A stretch of DNA of 18,568 nucleotides from contig DAHVAU010000065.1 of the NCBI GenBank assembly GCA_027314465.1, positions 1 to 18,568 on the forward strand, written 5' to 3'. The DNA is from Microcaldota archaeon (lineage in GTDB: Archaea; Micrarchaeota; Micrarchaeia; Micrarchaeales; CABMGC01). Positions 6,082-13,294 of the stretch are shown one piece after another. The translations under genes were made by a program, and so were the position numbers. Under the pieces are notes generated by a model, which saw only the letters and a program-made list of their open reading frames with translations, was not told the origin of the DNA and made no database searches. How positions within the stretch are numbered: the stretch's first letter is position 1; every line of letters begins with the position of its first letter.

Positions 6082-7329
6082 TTACCTTATAACTACCCTG
6101 TCAGATATCTCTGTGATCCTGTCAACGCTGTACGTCACTGAGTTGCCGTAGTTGGTGCTTACCTGTATCCTTCCCTTCTTCTCGTCCAGCTTTGAGATCC
6201 TGCCTATAGCTGCGCCCAGCTCATTGACGACTTCCTTGTCCTTGAGCTTCTTGGACACGAGAACGCGCCTCCTAAGCGAGGCAGAGAACGTGGATACTGA
6301 AACGCCTATGACTATGGCAGCGACCAGAAATAGCAGGAACTGCCCGAAGTAGATCTGGGCATTGAGCCACTCGGTGAACGAGTACAGCAGCACCCACAGT
6401 ATTATTGAGGAGCCCATGTATATGCCGTACCTAAAAGTCCTGAACACATACGCAGTTGAGCGCACGTCCACAAGCCTCCCTATAAGAAAGAGTATCAGAA
6501 ATATCGGCAGTATGACAAGGAACCCCTCAGCCATGCTCGCAGTTGCAAGGCCCTGGTTGCCGGTTATCATGAGGGTTGAGGTGTAGTTCCCGTAAGCTAT
6601 GTACACTCCGGTGAATATGAAGAGCAGCGAGCTTAGGTAGAACACGAAGCTCATGCGGTCTATGCTGAAGCCGAATCCCTTGAACGAGTTTATGAATGTA
6701 TCCTCAAGGCCGAATCCCTTTATCAGAAGATATAGGCCGATCAGACCTGCGGGAAGCACCCAGCCTGCGCCTATCGCATAGCTTATTGCGAAGAGAAGCA
6801 GGAGCACTGCTGGAAGACCGAATACGATACGCGAGTAGTGCGGCTCCTTGAGCTTCTCAAGTATCGTAAAATAGGTATTCTCCAGGTTCTCAGCCTGCTT
6901 TATCGTGACCACCTGCACGCTGTCTATCTTTATCCTGGACTCTATCATGGGCAGTATGCGCTGGTCGCTTGCGCCGTCGGTGACCAGTATGCACGCATCG
7001 CTCTTGTTTGTCTCCAGGACAAGGTCTAGCTGGCGCGAGGCCTCGCGGTCGGCCTCGTATCCCTCATTCTCGGAGCCCGTTATCGTCGCTATGCTTACCA
7101 GGTATCCGTCCTTCTTCAGGTTGTCGTAGAACTTGACCGCGTAGAACATCGTATTGGCATCGGGATCCTGGGGGTCTGCAAGGGCAAGCTGCTCGGCTCC
7201 GTTGAGGTTCTGCTGCCTCCCCACAAGCGGGCCGCTTATCCTTGTCTTCCTGTACAGGTCATTGTCTATGTCTACTGCAAGGACAAGCAGCCTCTCCTCC
7301 TTCTTAGAGCGACCATCCGATGCCATCAT
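6082..7329 (-). CDS. DUF373 family membrane protein
   Basis: Archaeal protein of unknown function with a soluble N-terminal domain and a membrane domain. Residues 15-165 hold the DUF373 signatures VLAVDIDNDLYRKTRISGP, ALADPQDPDANTMF and ILVTDGASDQRI, a Rossmann-like alternation with several Asp residues. Six hydrophobic segments follow (about 168-186, 190-207, 228-247, 270-287, 304-321, 330-349), then a basic linker and a C-terminal soluble tail of about 60 residues predicted to form strands. The frame also allows TTG at 7332; ATG at 7329 is preferred because a TATA-like CATATAAGC (7365 to 7357 on the minus strand) lies at leaderless distance. It is the first gene of the unit with lplB and lplA. 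That link may hint at a function tied to lipoylation, but co-transcription alone is weak evidence. Confidence 0.88.
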   Translation of the reverse strand: MMASDGRSKKEERLLVLAVDIDNDLYRKTRISGPLVGRQQNLNGAEQLALADPQDPDANTMFYAVKFYDNLKKDGYLVSIATITGSENEGYEADREASRQLDLVLETNKSDACILVTDGASDQRILPMIESRIKIDSVQVVTIKQAENLENTYFTILEKLKEPHYSRIVFGLPAVLLLLFAISYAIGAGWVLPAGLIGLYLLIKGFGLEDTFINSFKGFGFSIDRMSFVFYLSSLLFIFTGVYIAYGNYTSTLMITGNQGLATASMAEGFLVILPIFLILFLIGRLVDVRSTAYVFRTFRYGIYMGSSIILWVLLYSFTEWLNAQIYFGQFLLFLVAAIVIGVSVSTFSASLRRRVLVSKKLKDKEVVNELGAAIGRISKLDEKKGRIQVSTNYGNSVTYSVDRITEISDRVVIR

Positions 7330-7332
7330 CAA

Positions 7333-7350
7333 TCCCTATGTATTTAGGGA
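7333..7350. promoter_or_regulatory. Inverted repeat at the DUF373-lplBA transcript start
   Basis: TCCCTA (7333-7338) and TAGGGA (7345-7350) form a perfect 6-6-6 inverted repeat between the probable TATA box (7357-7365) and the ATG at 7329, so it overlaps the expected transcription start. That position suits a repressor operator; as RNA it would be a 6-bp hairpin only if transcription starts farther upstream. Confidence 0.45.
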
Positions 7351-7409
7351 CTTAACGCTTATATGCTTATATAGCTTGTCAGGCAGGGGCGTCGGATGCT
7401 GAACGCGCG

Positions 7410-8123
7410 TCAAAGACCCAGCAGCGAGGCCATATTGCTCCACAGTATCCTGCGCATGTCAGCTTCGTGAAGCCCTGACTTCCTCACCTTCAGCAGCTCC
7501 ACCTCCTGATCAGAATAAGGCGCATCGGACCCGAATATGAGTTTTCGTACGCCCACAATTCCCGCCATATGGCGTATTGTGTAGTTAGTTGAGAATATAG
7601 AGGTCTCTACGAAGAGATTGCTGCGCCTCTTTACATGATCGAATGCGACCGTTGACGCGGCAGCGAAGTGGCCCATTATTATATTCAGCTTCCTGAACCT
7701 GTACGCGAGCATTGCTACACTGTCAGGATCTGAATTCCTGTTCTTTTCCTTTCTCGTATGGAACAGGATGGGCAGGGAGTGGCGCTCTATGACCTCGTAG
7801 AGTGGATAGTATCTGCTGTCCGTGGGCCTGAAATCCTGCGCCCTTGTGTGAAGCTTCACGCCGCGGAAGGCATTGTCGCACAGCATGCTGTCGAGCTTCT
7901 CTGGTTTCATGGCCTTGGGGTCGAACCTGAGGAATGGTATCAGCGATTCGTCGCACCTGCGAAGGAGCCTTACGCTTGCGCCCTCGATGTCCGGGGCTTC
8001 GTTGAATGGGAACACAACCGAATAGTCTATCCCGTACATCTTCATGTCTGCCTTGAGCCTTGCCATGCTCTGGCGCTGGCCGTCAGGATCCCTTCCTATG
8101 TGGGTGTGCGCGTCGATTATCAT
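7410..8123 (-). CDS. Metal-dependent amidohydrolase-family hydrolase (Amidohydro_2 type)
   Basis: A 237-residue TIM-barrel hydrolase of the amidohydrolase superfamily. Metal and catalytic residues can be placed in order: DAHTHIG at 4-10 (His6, His8), GVKLHTR at 87-93, ILFHTR at 118-123 (His121), MGHFA at 149-153 (His151), and FGSDAPYS at 197-204 (Asp199). This arrangement, with no carboxylated lysine clearly present, fits the subgroup of small amidohydrolases that includes decarboxylases and lactonases. The substrate cannot be deduced. The start fits: ATG opens directly into the conserved IIDAHTH strand. A TATA-like TTATTAA lies about 32-40 nt upstream. Monocistronic, with DUF373 downstream on the same strand beyond that gene's own promoter. 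Confidence 0.88.
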   Translation of the reverse strand: MIIDAHTHIGRDPDGQRQSMARLKADMKMYGIDYSVVFPFNEAPDIEGASVRLLRRCDESLIPFLRFDPKAMKPEKLDSMLCDNAFRGVKLHTRAQDFRPTDSRYYPLYEVIERHSLPILFHTRKEKNRNSDPDSVAMLAYRFRKLNIIMGHFAAASTVAFDHVKRRSNLFVETSIFSTNYTIRHMAGIVGVRKLIFGSDAPYSDQEVELLKVRKSGLHEADMRRILWSNMASLLGL

Positions 8124-8221
8124 GTGACACAGAACATTACTCGGCTCAAAAACTTTAATAAGCAGGTGATGTCTGTACGATACGCTTAAATACCATGGCT
8201 GGCAAGCTTCTAGCGGTAACC

Positions 8222-8347
8222 ATGTGCAATGCGCAGCTATGCATGTTCAGCCAGACAGGCGCGAGCTATGCTGCGCCCGGCCAGTGGTTTACCCAGGTTT
8301 TGCAGCTCCAGGAGCACATGCACATGATGCTCTGGCAGCGCGCATGA
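8222..8347 (+). CDS. Possible small protein of 41 residues
   Basis: Short ORF beginning MCNAQLCMFSQTG and ending MHMMLWQRA. A strong TATA-like CTTAAATA (8185-8192) ends 29 nt before the ATG, matching the promoter spacing of leaderless genes nearby. An in-frame ATG at 8195 would give 50 residues but touches the TATA. It is rich in Met and Gln, with a CX4C pair near the N-terminus. It could equally be a non-coding RNA or the leader of the 8491 gene. I recognise no family. Confidence 0.3.
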   Translation: MCNAQLCMFSQTGASYAAPGQWFTQVLQLQEHMHMMLWQRA

Positions 8348-8490
8348 ACCCAGCCTAAAAACGACTTCTTTTCTGGGATCTTCATGCAAAAGACAAACAC
8401 TAGAGTGGGAACCGCATGCATTCGCGCAGACGCTAGCTGCAGCTTGCAGCGCTATCCCTTCCTGTTCAGGCTTAAACAAGGCGTAGACCT
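8348..8490 (+). other. Intergenic region with a small hairpin, upstream of the 8491 gene
   Basis: Together with 8124-8221 this forms a 367-bp interval with no recognisable gene apart from the small ORF above. It contains a 6-bp inverted repeat with a 3-nt loop (GCTGCA gct TGCAGC, near 8436-8450) and a TATA-like CTTAAAC around 8471, only about 20 nt before the ATG at 8491 and so poorly spaced. I see no tRNA, oligo-T terminator or repeat array. Confidence 0.4.
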
Positions 8491-9849
8491 ATGAGAAACG
8501 CATCCGTAACCATGAGAGAGGCAAGATACCATGTACTGCCGTCGGCAACCTACGACATGGTTGTAGGGCCGCAGCGCACTGGCCACGGGATTTCTGTAGT
8601 GGACCCTAACTACAAGGCAGAAGGGCCAAATGTACACCAAGTGAACAGCAACGGCAGGTACGGAGATGCCATGATAACTGCGCTGCAGAACATAATGCGA
8701 AGCAGAGATGACGGGCTGGGCCTGCACAACTCCTACAACAGGAGCTACCAGGGCATACAGCACGGGCAGCTGTGCATGACTGTGTTCGATGACATAGGGA
8801 GAAGGGCCGCAGAGGGACTTGGAGTGCCCTTCAGCTCTGACTTTGCATTCACAGGGCTGGCGCAGGTCAATGGACGCATGAGGTATATGGAGAGGCCTAC
8901 GAATGTCTGGTACTACTCTGACTTTGAGATATCTCACACCCCGGAAACAATAACTGGGGACCTGAAGCGTCTGCGCAGGCTGATGGCAGGCGACTTTGAC
9001 GCCATGAGAACTGCATTTGAGAACCACTGGATAAGGTGGCCCACAGGAAACTGGCAGACGCATGATGCCAGCGTGCCGGGACTGCTCACCAAGTCAAGGT
9101 TCTACAGCGAATGCGTAGACAAGGCGCATGGCGTAAGCGCGCCGGTGTACAAGATAGCAAAGGCGCAGAGCGCAGGTGCGCTTAAGGGCGAGATAGAGGG
9201 ATTTGCTTATGAGAACGCGGAGGCTATTGCGCGCGGCGCTTACTTGGTGGTGAAGCCTGACGTAGGGTGCACCAGGGCCATGGGAGTGCGTATACTAAGG
9301 GCAGATGAGAGAGGAAAGATAGGAAGTGGAGACGTTGATGAAGTTGCGGGCTTTCTGTTCAGTACCGAGAGAGTATACAGCAAGTTTTCGCCTCCCACCC
9401 AGTGGCTCGTAGAGCTGGGCGTGGAGCGCGACGTAGTGAAGTTCAGATCAGGAGGCACTTCGTATGATCTCTACTACGACCTTGTACCCATGGTGGTTGC
9501 AGGCGAAGTGGTTAGCAGCTGCGCGAAGGTGCGCACTGTAGAGAGCGGCAGTCCGATAACCCTTATGCCTGGGCAGAATCCCTCAGAGATAGTCTTTCTT
9601 GACGTTGAGAGGGCAGCAGACGTTACGAAGCTGCGCAGCAAGTATGCAAAGATGTATGGGGTGGCTGAGAAGGATTTCGCCATTGACGAGGCCAGTGGCG
9701 CAGATGCGCTAAGAAGCCACCTGAATGAGAGCGGCATACTGGACAGGGCAAAGGCAGCTGCAGTGGCAATGCATTCCAGGTCCATAGATATGCTTGAGGA
9801 GAGCCTGCCGGAACTGCACGGATCCCTTGCAGGCGCAAGAAGGCGCTGA
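8491..9849 (+). CDS. Uncharacterised protein with ATP-grasp-like C-terminal half
   Basis: A 452-residue soluble protein. The N-terminal half (1-200) contains motifs I cannot place, such as VVGPQRTGHG, GLHNSYNRSYQGIQHGQL and VWYYSDFEIS. The second half resembles an ATP-grasp fold: YLVVKPDVGCTRAMGVRIL at 251-269 looks like the lysine strand (Lys255) with the glycine-rich loop, WLVELGVERDVVKF at 305-318 provides a hinge-like acidic strand, and YDLYYDLVPMVVAGEVVSS at 325-343 matches the strand with Asp/Arg residues that precedes the metal-binding acid. If so it would ligate a carboxylate to an amine, thiol or similar using ATP. It is convergent with asparagine synthetase (11 bp between ends). The family assignment is inferred from motif shape only. 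Confidence 0.85.
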   Translation: MRNASVTMREARYHVLPSATYDMVVGPQRTGHGISVVDPNYKAEGPNVHQVNSNGRYGDAMITALQNIMRSRDDGLGLHNSYNRSYQGIQHGQLCMTVFDDIGRRAAEGLGVPFSSDFAFTGLAQVNGRMRYMERPTNVWYYSDFEISHTPETITGDLKRLRRLMAGDFDAMRTAFENHWIRWPTGNWQTHDASVPGLLTKSRFYSECVDKAHGVSAPVYKIAKAQSAGALKGEIEGFAYENAEAIARGAYLVVKPDVGCTRAMGVRILRADERGKIGSGDVDEVAGFLFSTERVYSKFSPPTQWLVELGVERDVVKFRSGGTSYDLYYDLVPMVVAGEVVSSCAKVRTVESGSPITLMPGQNPSEIVFLDVERAADVTKLRSKYAKMYGVAEKDFAIDEASGADALRSHLNESGILDRAKAAAVAMHSRSIDMLEESLPELHGSLAGARRR

Positions 9850-9860
9850 TGCGCAGAGGT

Positions 9861-11531
9861 TCACTGGCCGGGCTCTGGCGCACGGCCGTGAACCCCGATT
9901 ACGGATCTGCCCGACGGGTCTGCCATGTTCTTGAACTCCTTGCTCCACTCAATCGCAGCAGGCGTGGAGCATGCTATCGACGGGCCCACTGGCACTGTGA
10001 GCGCAGGCGCATCGCCCTTGAAGAACTCCTCGAATATCGTCCTGTAGTAGTACTGCTCCTTTGACGTAGGGGTCTGCACTGGGAAACGCTTCTTTGCATC
10101 TGCCATCATCTGGTCAGTCACACGTGATTCGGTGAATCTCTTGAGGCTGTCTATCCAGCTGTATCCCACTCCGTCCGAGAACTGCTCCTTCTGCCTCCAC
10201 AGCACCTCGTCGGGAATCACGCCCTTGAATGCCTCCCTAAGTATGCTCTTCTCCGCCTTTGTGCCCGGGCACATCTTCTGCTCGGGGTCTATGTTCATTG
10301 CATAGTCCAGGAACTCCTTGTCAAGAAACGGCACCCTTGCCTCGACTCCCCATGCAGCCGTAGTCTTATTGGCCCTGAGGCAGTCGTACTTGCTCAAAAG
10401 CGAGAGCTTACGCACCAGCTCCTCGTGGAACTCCCTGGCGTTTGGAGCCATGTGAAAGTAAAGGTATCCGCCGAACACCTCGTCGGAACCCTCCCCGGAG
10501 AGCACCATCTTTATGCCCATCGACTTTATCTTGCGCGCCATGAGATACATGGGCGTAGAAGCCCTTATGGTTGTAACGTCAAACGTCTCGAGATGATGTA
10601 TCACGTCAGGAAGCGCATCAAGGCCCTCCTGCACCGTGAATGTCACCTCATGATGCACTGTGCCTATGTGCTGCGCAACCTTTCTTGCATACTTCATGTC
10701 AGGGGATCCCTCAAGCCCCACTGCAAAGGAGTGCAGCCTTGGCCACCATGCCTCCTCCCTGTCCCCGGACTCCACACGCTTCCTGCTGTATTTCGCCGCT
10801 ATGGCCGCTATTACTGAAGAATCAAGGCCGCCGGATATCAGTACGCCATACGGCACATCAGACATAAGCTGCCGCTTTACTGCGGCTTCCAGCTCATCCC
10901 TGAGCCTCTGCGAGGAGACCTTGGCGCTGGGCACGGTTTCCATCCACTCCTTCTTATACCACGTGGTGAAGCCTGCGTCCTTGCTGTGGTAATATGCGCC
11001 TGGAGGGAACTCCTGCAGCCTCTGGCAGTGCCCGCTTATGGCCTTCATCTCGCTGGCCACGTGCAGAGCTCCTTGCGAATCCCACCCGATATACAGCGGC
11101 TCTATGCCCATGTGATCCCTGGCGATAAGATAGCTGCCATCCCTCTTGTCGTATAGCACAAAGGAGAATATGCCGCTTAGCATCTCGACGCATTTTATGC
11201 CGTATTCGTCGTAGAGGTAGAGTATTACCTCGCAGTCCGACTTGGTCTTCCAGTCATGCCCCCTCTTAAGCTCTTTCTCCAGCTGCTTGTGGTTGTATAT
11301 CTCGCCGTTCACGGCAAGCACGTTGCCGGTCTTGCTGTCTACCAGGGGCTGGGCGCCATGCTCCACGTCTACTATTGAGAGGCGCTCGTGCGCAAGCACT
11401 GCCTTGTCGTCAGCGTATACGCCGCTCCAGTCAGGTCCCCTGTACCTTATCTTTGACGCCATGCGTACGGCGCGCGCCCTGACGTCCTCTTTTGGCGCCT
11501 TGAATCCGAAAATGCCAACTATCCCGCACAT
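9861..11531 (-). CDS. asnB: Asparagine synthetase (glutamine-hydrolysing), AsnB type
   Basis: Makes asparagine from aspartate, ATP and glutamine. Residues 1-200 are the class II glutaminase: catalytic Cys2 in MCGIVGIFGF, RYRGPD at 29-34, HERLSIVD at 48-55, NGEIYNH at 75-81 and SDCEV at 98-102. The synthetase domain follows with the PPi loop SGGLDSS at 233-239 and the LSGEGSDEVFGGY motif around residue 340. The length (556) matches E. coli AsnB, and GVEARVPFLD and the C-terminal MADAKKRFP segment are also typical, so it is complete. A TATA-like AATATTTATATAC (11574 to 11562, minus strand) lies 31-43 nt upstream of the ATG, implying a leader of a few bases. It is divergent from an Lrp/AsnC-type regulator, which may control it. 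Confidence 0.96.
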   Translation of the reverse strand: MCGIVGIFGFKAPKEDVRARAVRMASKIRYRGPDWSGVYADDKAVLAHERLSIVDVEHGAQPLVDSKTGNVLAVNGEIYNHKQLEKELKRGHDWKTKSDCEVILYLYDEYGIKCVEMLSGIFSFVLYDKRDGSYLIARDHMGIEPLYIGWDSQGALHVASEMKAISGHCQRLQEFPPGAYYHSKDAGFTTWYKKEWMETVPSAKVSSQRLRDELEAAVKRQLMSDVPYGVLISGGLDSSVIAAIAAKYSRKRVESGDREEAWWPRLHSFAVGLEGSPDMKYARKVAQHIGTVHHEVTFTVQEGLDALPDVIHHLETFDVTTIRASTPMYLMARKIKSMGIKMVLSGEGSDEVFGGYLYFHMAPNAREFHEELVRKLSLLSKYDCLRANKTTAAWGVEARVPFLDKEFLDYAMNIDPEQKMCPGTKAEKSILREAFKGVIPDEVLWRQKEQFSDGVGYSWIDSLKRFTESRVTDQMMADAKKRFPVQTPTSKEQYYYRTIFEEFFKGDAPALTVPVGPSIACSTPAAIEWSKEFKNMADPSGRSVIGVHGRAPEPGQ

Positions 11532-11611
11532 GATTATACTCTGCAGCTTATGCGGCTCTATGTATATAAATATTTCTGCATTTTAAGCACAGATTATACA
11601 TAAAAATAGGA

Positions 11612-11622
11612 TATATTTAAAT
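11612..11622 (+). promoter_or_regulatory. TATA box of the Lrp/AsnC gene
   Basis: TATATTTAAAT lies about 24-34 nt before the ATG at 11646, indicating a leaderless or nearly leaderless transcript. The divergent asnB TATA is about 40 bp away, so the two promoters are close enough for one regulator to act on both. Confidence 0.7.
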
Positions 11623-11627
11623 AGCAC

Positions 11628-11644
11628 TATGGATAAAATCCATA
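11628..11644. promoter_or_regulatory. Operator-like palindrome at the start of the Lrp/AsnC gene
   Basis: TATGGAT (11628-11634), AAA, ATCCATA (11638-11644): a 7-3-7 perfect inverted repeat lying between the TATA box and the ATG at 11646, covering the expected transcription start. Lrp/AsnC dimers bind AT-rich inverted repeats of about this size and commonly repress their own genes by blocking polymerase here. The symmetry is seen directly; the binding protein is inferred. Confidence 0.65.
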
Positions 11645-11645
11645 C

Positions 11646-12077
11646 ATGGACCAGCTTGACGATGAACTCCTCCAGCTCGCAGACGCAGGAACGGTTAGGT
11701 ATTCAGACCTTGCTAAGAAGACAGGCGAGCCGCTGTCCACAGTGCACATGAGGATGAAGAAGCTGGAGAGGGAAGGGCTCATTCGCCACTACAAGGGGGA
11801 GATAGACTGGAAGAAGGCCGGATTCCCGATAACCGCGTATATATTCATAACAATAGACGTCGACTTGCTCAAGAAGATACGAAAGAGCCAGGACGAGCTG
11901 CTAGAGGAGCTGCTTGGAGTAGTGTATGTCAGGGACGGGAGCCTGATAACTGGCGATGCGGACATACTGATAAAGGTAATTGCGAGAAGCTCTGAGCATC
12001 TGAAGGAGTTGCTGCTGGGCCATATAGACTCGAAGGCCGGAGTTGTGAGGACCAGGACTGCGCTTGCACTGGACTGA
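11646..12077 (+). CDS. Lrp/AsnC family transcriptional regulator
   Basis: A 143-residue feast/famine regulator. Residues 3-57 form the winged helix-turn-helix (LDDELLQLADAGTVRYSDLA, then TGEPLSTVHMRMKKLEREG as turn and recognition helix, and the wing LIRHYKGEIDWKKAG). Residues about 60-140 form the RAM ligand-binding domain with its strand-helix repeats (AYIFITIDVDLLKKI, GVVYVRDGSLITGDADILIKVIA, ending GVVRTRTALAL). The spacing of GDADILIKV is typical. It probably dimerises through strands of the RAM domain and responds to an amino acid. Its divergence from asnB and the palindrome over its own start suggest autoregulation and control of asparagine synthesis, similar in layout to bacterial asnC/asnA. 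Confidence 0.93.
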   Translation: MDQLDDELLQLADAGTVRYSDLAKKTGEPLSTVHMRMKKLEREGLIRHYKGEIDWKKAGFPITAYIFITIDVDLLKKIRKSQDELLEELLGVVYVRDGSLITGDADILIKVIARSSEHLKELLLGHIDSKAGVVRTRTALALD

Positions 12078-12084
12078 GCCTGCA

Positions 12085-12092
12085 TTTTTAAA
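12085..12092 (+). promoter_or_regulatory. TATA-like box for tRNA-Ser
   Basis: TTTTTAAA starts 32 nt before the tRNA 5' end, in the 39-bp gap after the regulator gene. The spacing suits an independent tRNA promoter with a start a few bases upstream of the mature end. Confidence 0.5.
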
Positions 12093-12116
12093 CCTGACAT
12101 GCAATAATAACGCTGT

Positions 12117-12244
12117 GCCCAGGTAGCAAAATCCGGTATTGCGCCGGTCTTGAATTCATAGGATATCAAGAGCTGATTTATAGATGATGCGAACAAGCAA
12201 ACCGGTCCCTTCGGGGATTGTGGGTTCAAATCCCACCCTGGGCG
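12117..12244 (+). tRNA. tRNA-Ser(UGA) with a 45-nt intron
   Basis: Acceptor GCCCAGG (12117-12123) pairs with CCTGGGC (12237-12243), followed by discriminator G at 12244. D arm GCAA/TTGC (12126-12129, 12139-12142). Anticodon stem CCGGT (12144-12148) pairs with ACCGG (12201-12205). The anticodon TGA is at 12151-12153. A long variable arm TCCC-TTCG-GGGA and T arm GTGGG/CCCAC (12220-12224, 12232-12236) with TTCAAAT follow; a long variable arm and G73 identify serine. The intron (12155-12199) sits at the canonical 37/38 site. CTTG (12149-12152) can pair with CAAG (12194-12197), leaving AA and T at the 5' junction and CA/A at the 3' junction, which fits a bulge-helix-bulge cut by archaeal tRNA endonuclease. 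CCA is not encoded. Confidence 0.95.
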
Positions 12245-12262
12245 CGTCTTTCTTTGTGCACG

Positions 12263-13150
12263 TCATATGCTGATGTGCAGCGCGCTCTTTATCACGAATC
12301 CGAACGCGAACAGCACCATTGTAGCAGCAAGCATTATGCCTGCGAGCTCCAGAAAGTTCCTCCTGAACTGACTGCCGGTCATTATTGAGTTGTACCAGCT
12401 GGCGAAGGCTATTATTACCATTCCGACAACAAGTGACGATACTATTGCAACAGACATGGTTTGCGTCATGAAATAAGGCAGCGCAAGAAGTATTGCGCTT
12501 GCATAGTACGACACGCCCGTGTATAATGCGGCAAGCCTTGGGGAGCCCCTGAAGCCCTGCTTTGCCTGCGCATATGCAGCTGAAGCCATCGATATTGCCG
12601 CAGCTGCGCCTGCAATTATTCCTGCAAGCCCAGTCAGCTCGGTTGAGCTGTAGAGTCCAAGCGATCCTGCATGTATTCCCGCTATCTCAACCAGGGCATC
12701 GGCAAGCCCCAGCACTACGAAGGAGACGTACTTGACGTATGAGCCGGCTATGTGTTTGGCAAACAGGTGCTCGTGCTTGACCTCGTCCTGGATCAGCGAC
12801 TCAAAGACCTTGGCGTCGCTTTTTGGTATCATCCTGCGCAGGGACTCGTAGTTCTTTATCGCCTGCGTCTCTCCGCCCTCTAGGTATTTTATCGCAAATG
12901 ACGGCCCGAGGATGCGCCTAAGCAGCATGAACGCGTAATACTTGTGCATCAGAGGCCTTGCCCTGCTGCTGTCGCAGTACCTGCCCCAGAACTCGTAATG
13001 GCCGCGCTCCATCTGCGCAAGATGCGAGAACGTATTCGCAAGCTTTGTGCTGGTCTCCGTCTCCGACAGCTTCTTGTATATCATGAAGTCGGTAAGCTCA
13101 TTTGAGCACTCGCGCTCAGCTATGCTGCGCAGAGTATCTGAGACCAACAA
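12263..13150 (-). CDS. Membrane-bound ferritin-like/VIT1 fusion protein (MbfA-like)
   Basis: A 295-residue fusion. Residues about 8-135 form a ferritin/rubrerythrin-like four-helix bundle with candidate iron ligands Glu14 and Glu18 (AERECSNE), Glu48 and His51 (QMERGHYEFW), Glu94 (EGGETQAI), and Glu123 with His126 (QDEVKHEH). Residues 140-290 form a VIT1/CCC1 transporter domain with about five hydrophobic helices, including the signature GLADALVEIAG (148-158) and AISMASAAYAQAK (185-197). In bacterial MbfA such a protein exports iron and helps against peroxide; that role is inferred here. The start is TTG at 13150 or TTG at 13147; a TATA-like TTTATATA (13186 to 13179, minus) lies at leaderless distance and GGTGA is just upstream. 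The gene ends 18 bp from the tRNA-Ser 3' end, tail to tail. Confidence 0.9.
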   Translation of the reverse strand: MLVSDTLRSIAERECSNELTDFMIYKKLSETETSTKLANTFSHLAQMERGHYEFWGRYCDSSRARPLMHKYYAFMLLRRILGPSFAIKYLEGGETQAIKNYESLRRMIPKSDAKVFESLIQDEVKHEHLFAKHIAGSYVKYVSFVVLGLADALVEIAGIHAGSLGLYSSTELTGLAGIIAGAAAAISMASAAYAQAKQGFRGSPRLAALYTGVSYYASAILLALPYFMTQTMSVAIVSSLVVGMVIIAFASWYNSIMTGSQFRRNFLELAGIMLAATMVLFAFGFVIKSALHISI

Positions 13151-13198
13151 TTCACCCTGTAGTGATTGTAATATATGCTATATAAAAAGGTTGTGATT

Positions 13199-13294
13199 AT
13201 GGCTGGGCTGCGGATGCACAATATGGCGCATGGTCTTGATATTTACGTCTATTCCGGGAGCCCTGCGGCCGCTGAATCTGCAGTAAAAGCTTAA
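13199..13294 (+). CDS. Possible 31-residue ORF upstream of the paralogue pair
   Basis: ATG at 13199 opens a short frame (beginning MAGLRMHNMAHG) that stops at TAA within the TATA region of the next gene. A TATA-like TAATATATG (about 13169-13176) lies 23-30 nt upstream, but the same DNA also holds the minus-strand promoter of the ferritin/VIT1 gene, so the match may be accidental. No homology recognised. Confidence 0.2.
   Translation: MAGLRMHNMAHGLDIYVYSGSPAAAESAVKA

Noticed and set aside
5320..6141. 273-codon plus-strand ORF across lplA and lplB
   Set aside because: It overlaps two genes with clear catalytic motifs and an ATGA overlap; the translated product looks like a shadow frame.
8452..9063. 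203-codon minus-strand ORF antisense to the ATP-grasp-like gene
   Set aside because: It shows no motif, while the opposite frame is a continuous 452-codon ORF bounded by a convergent gene.
12155..12199. C/D box guide RNA inside the tRNA-Ser intron
   Set aside because: CTGA and ATGATG occur, but in the wrong order and without terminal C and D boxes; the intron is also too short for a complete guide.
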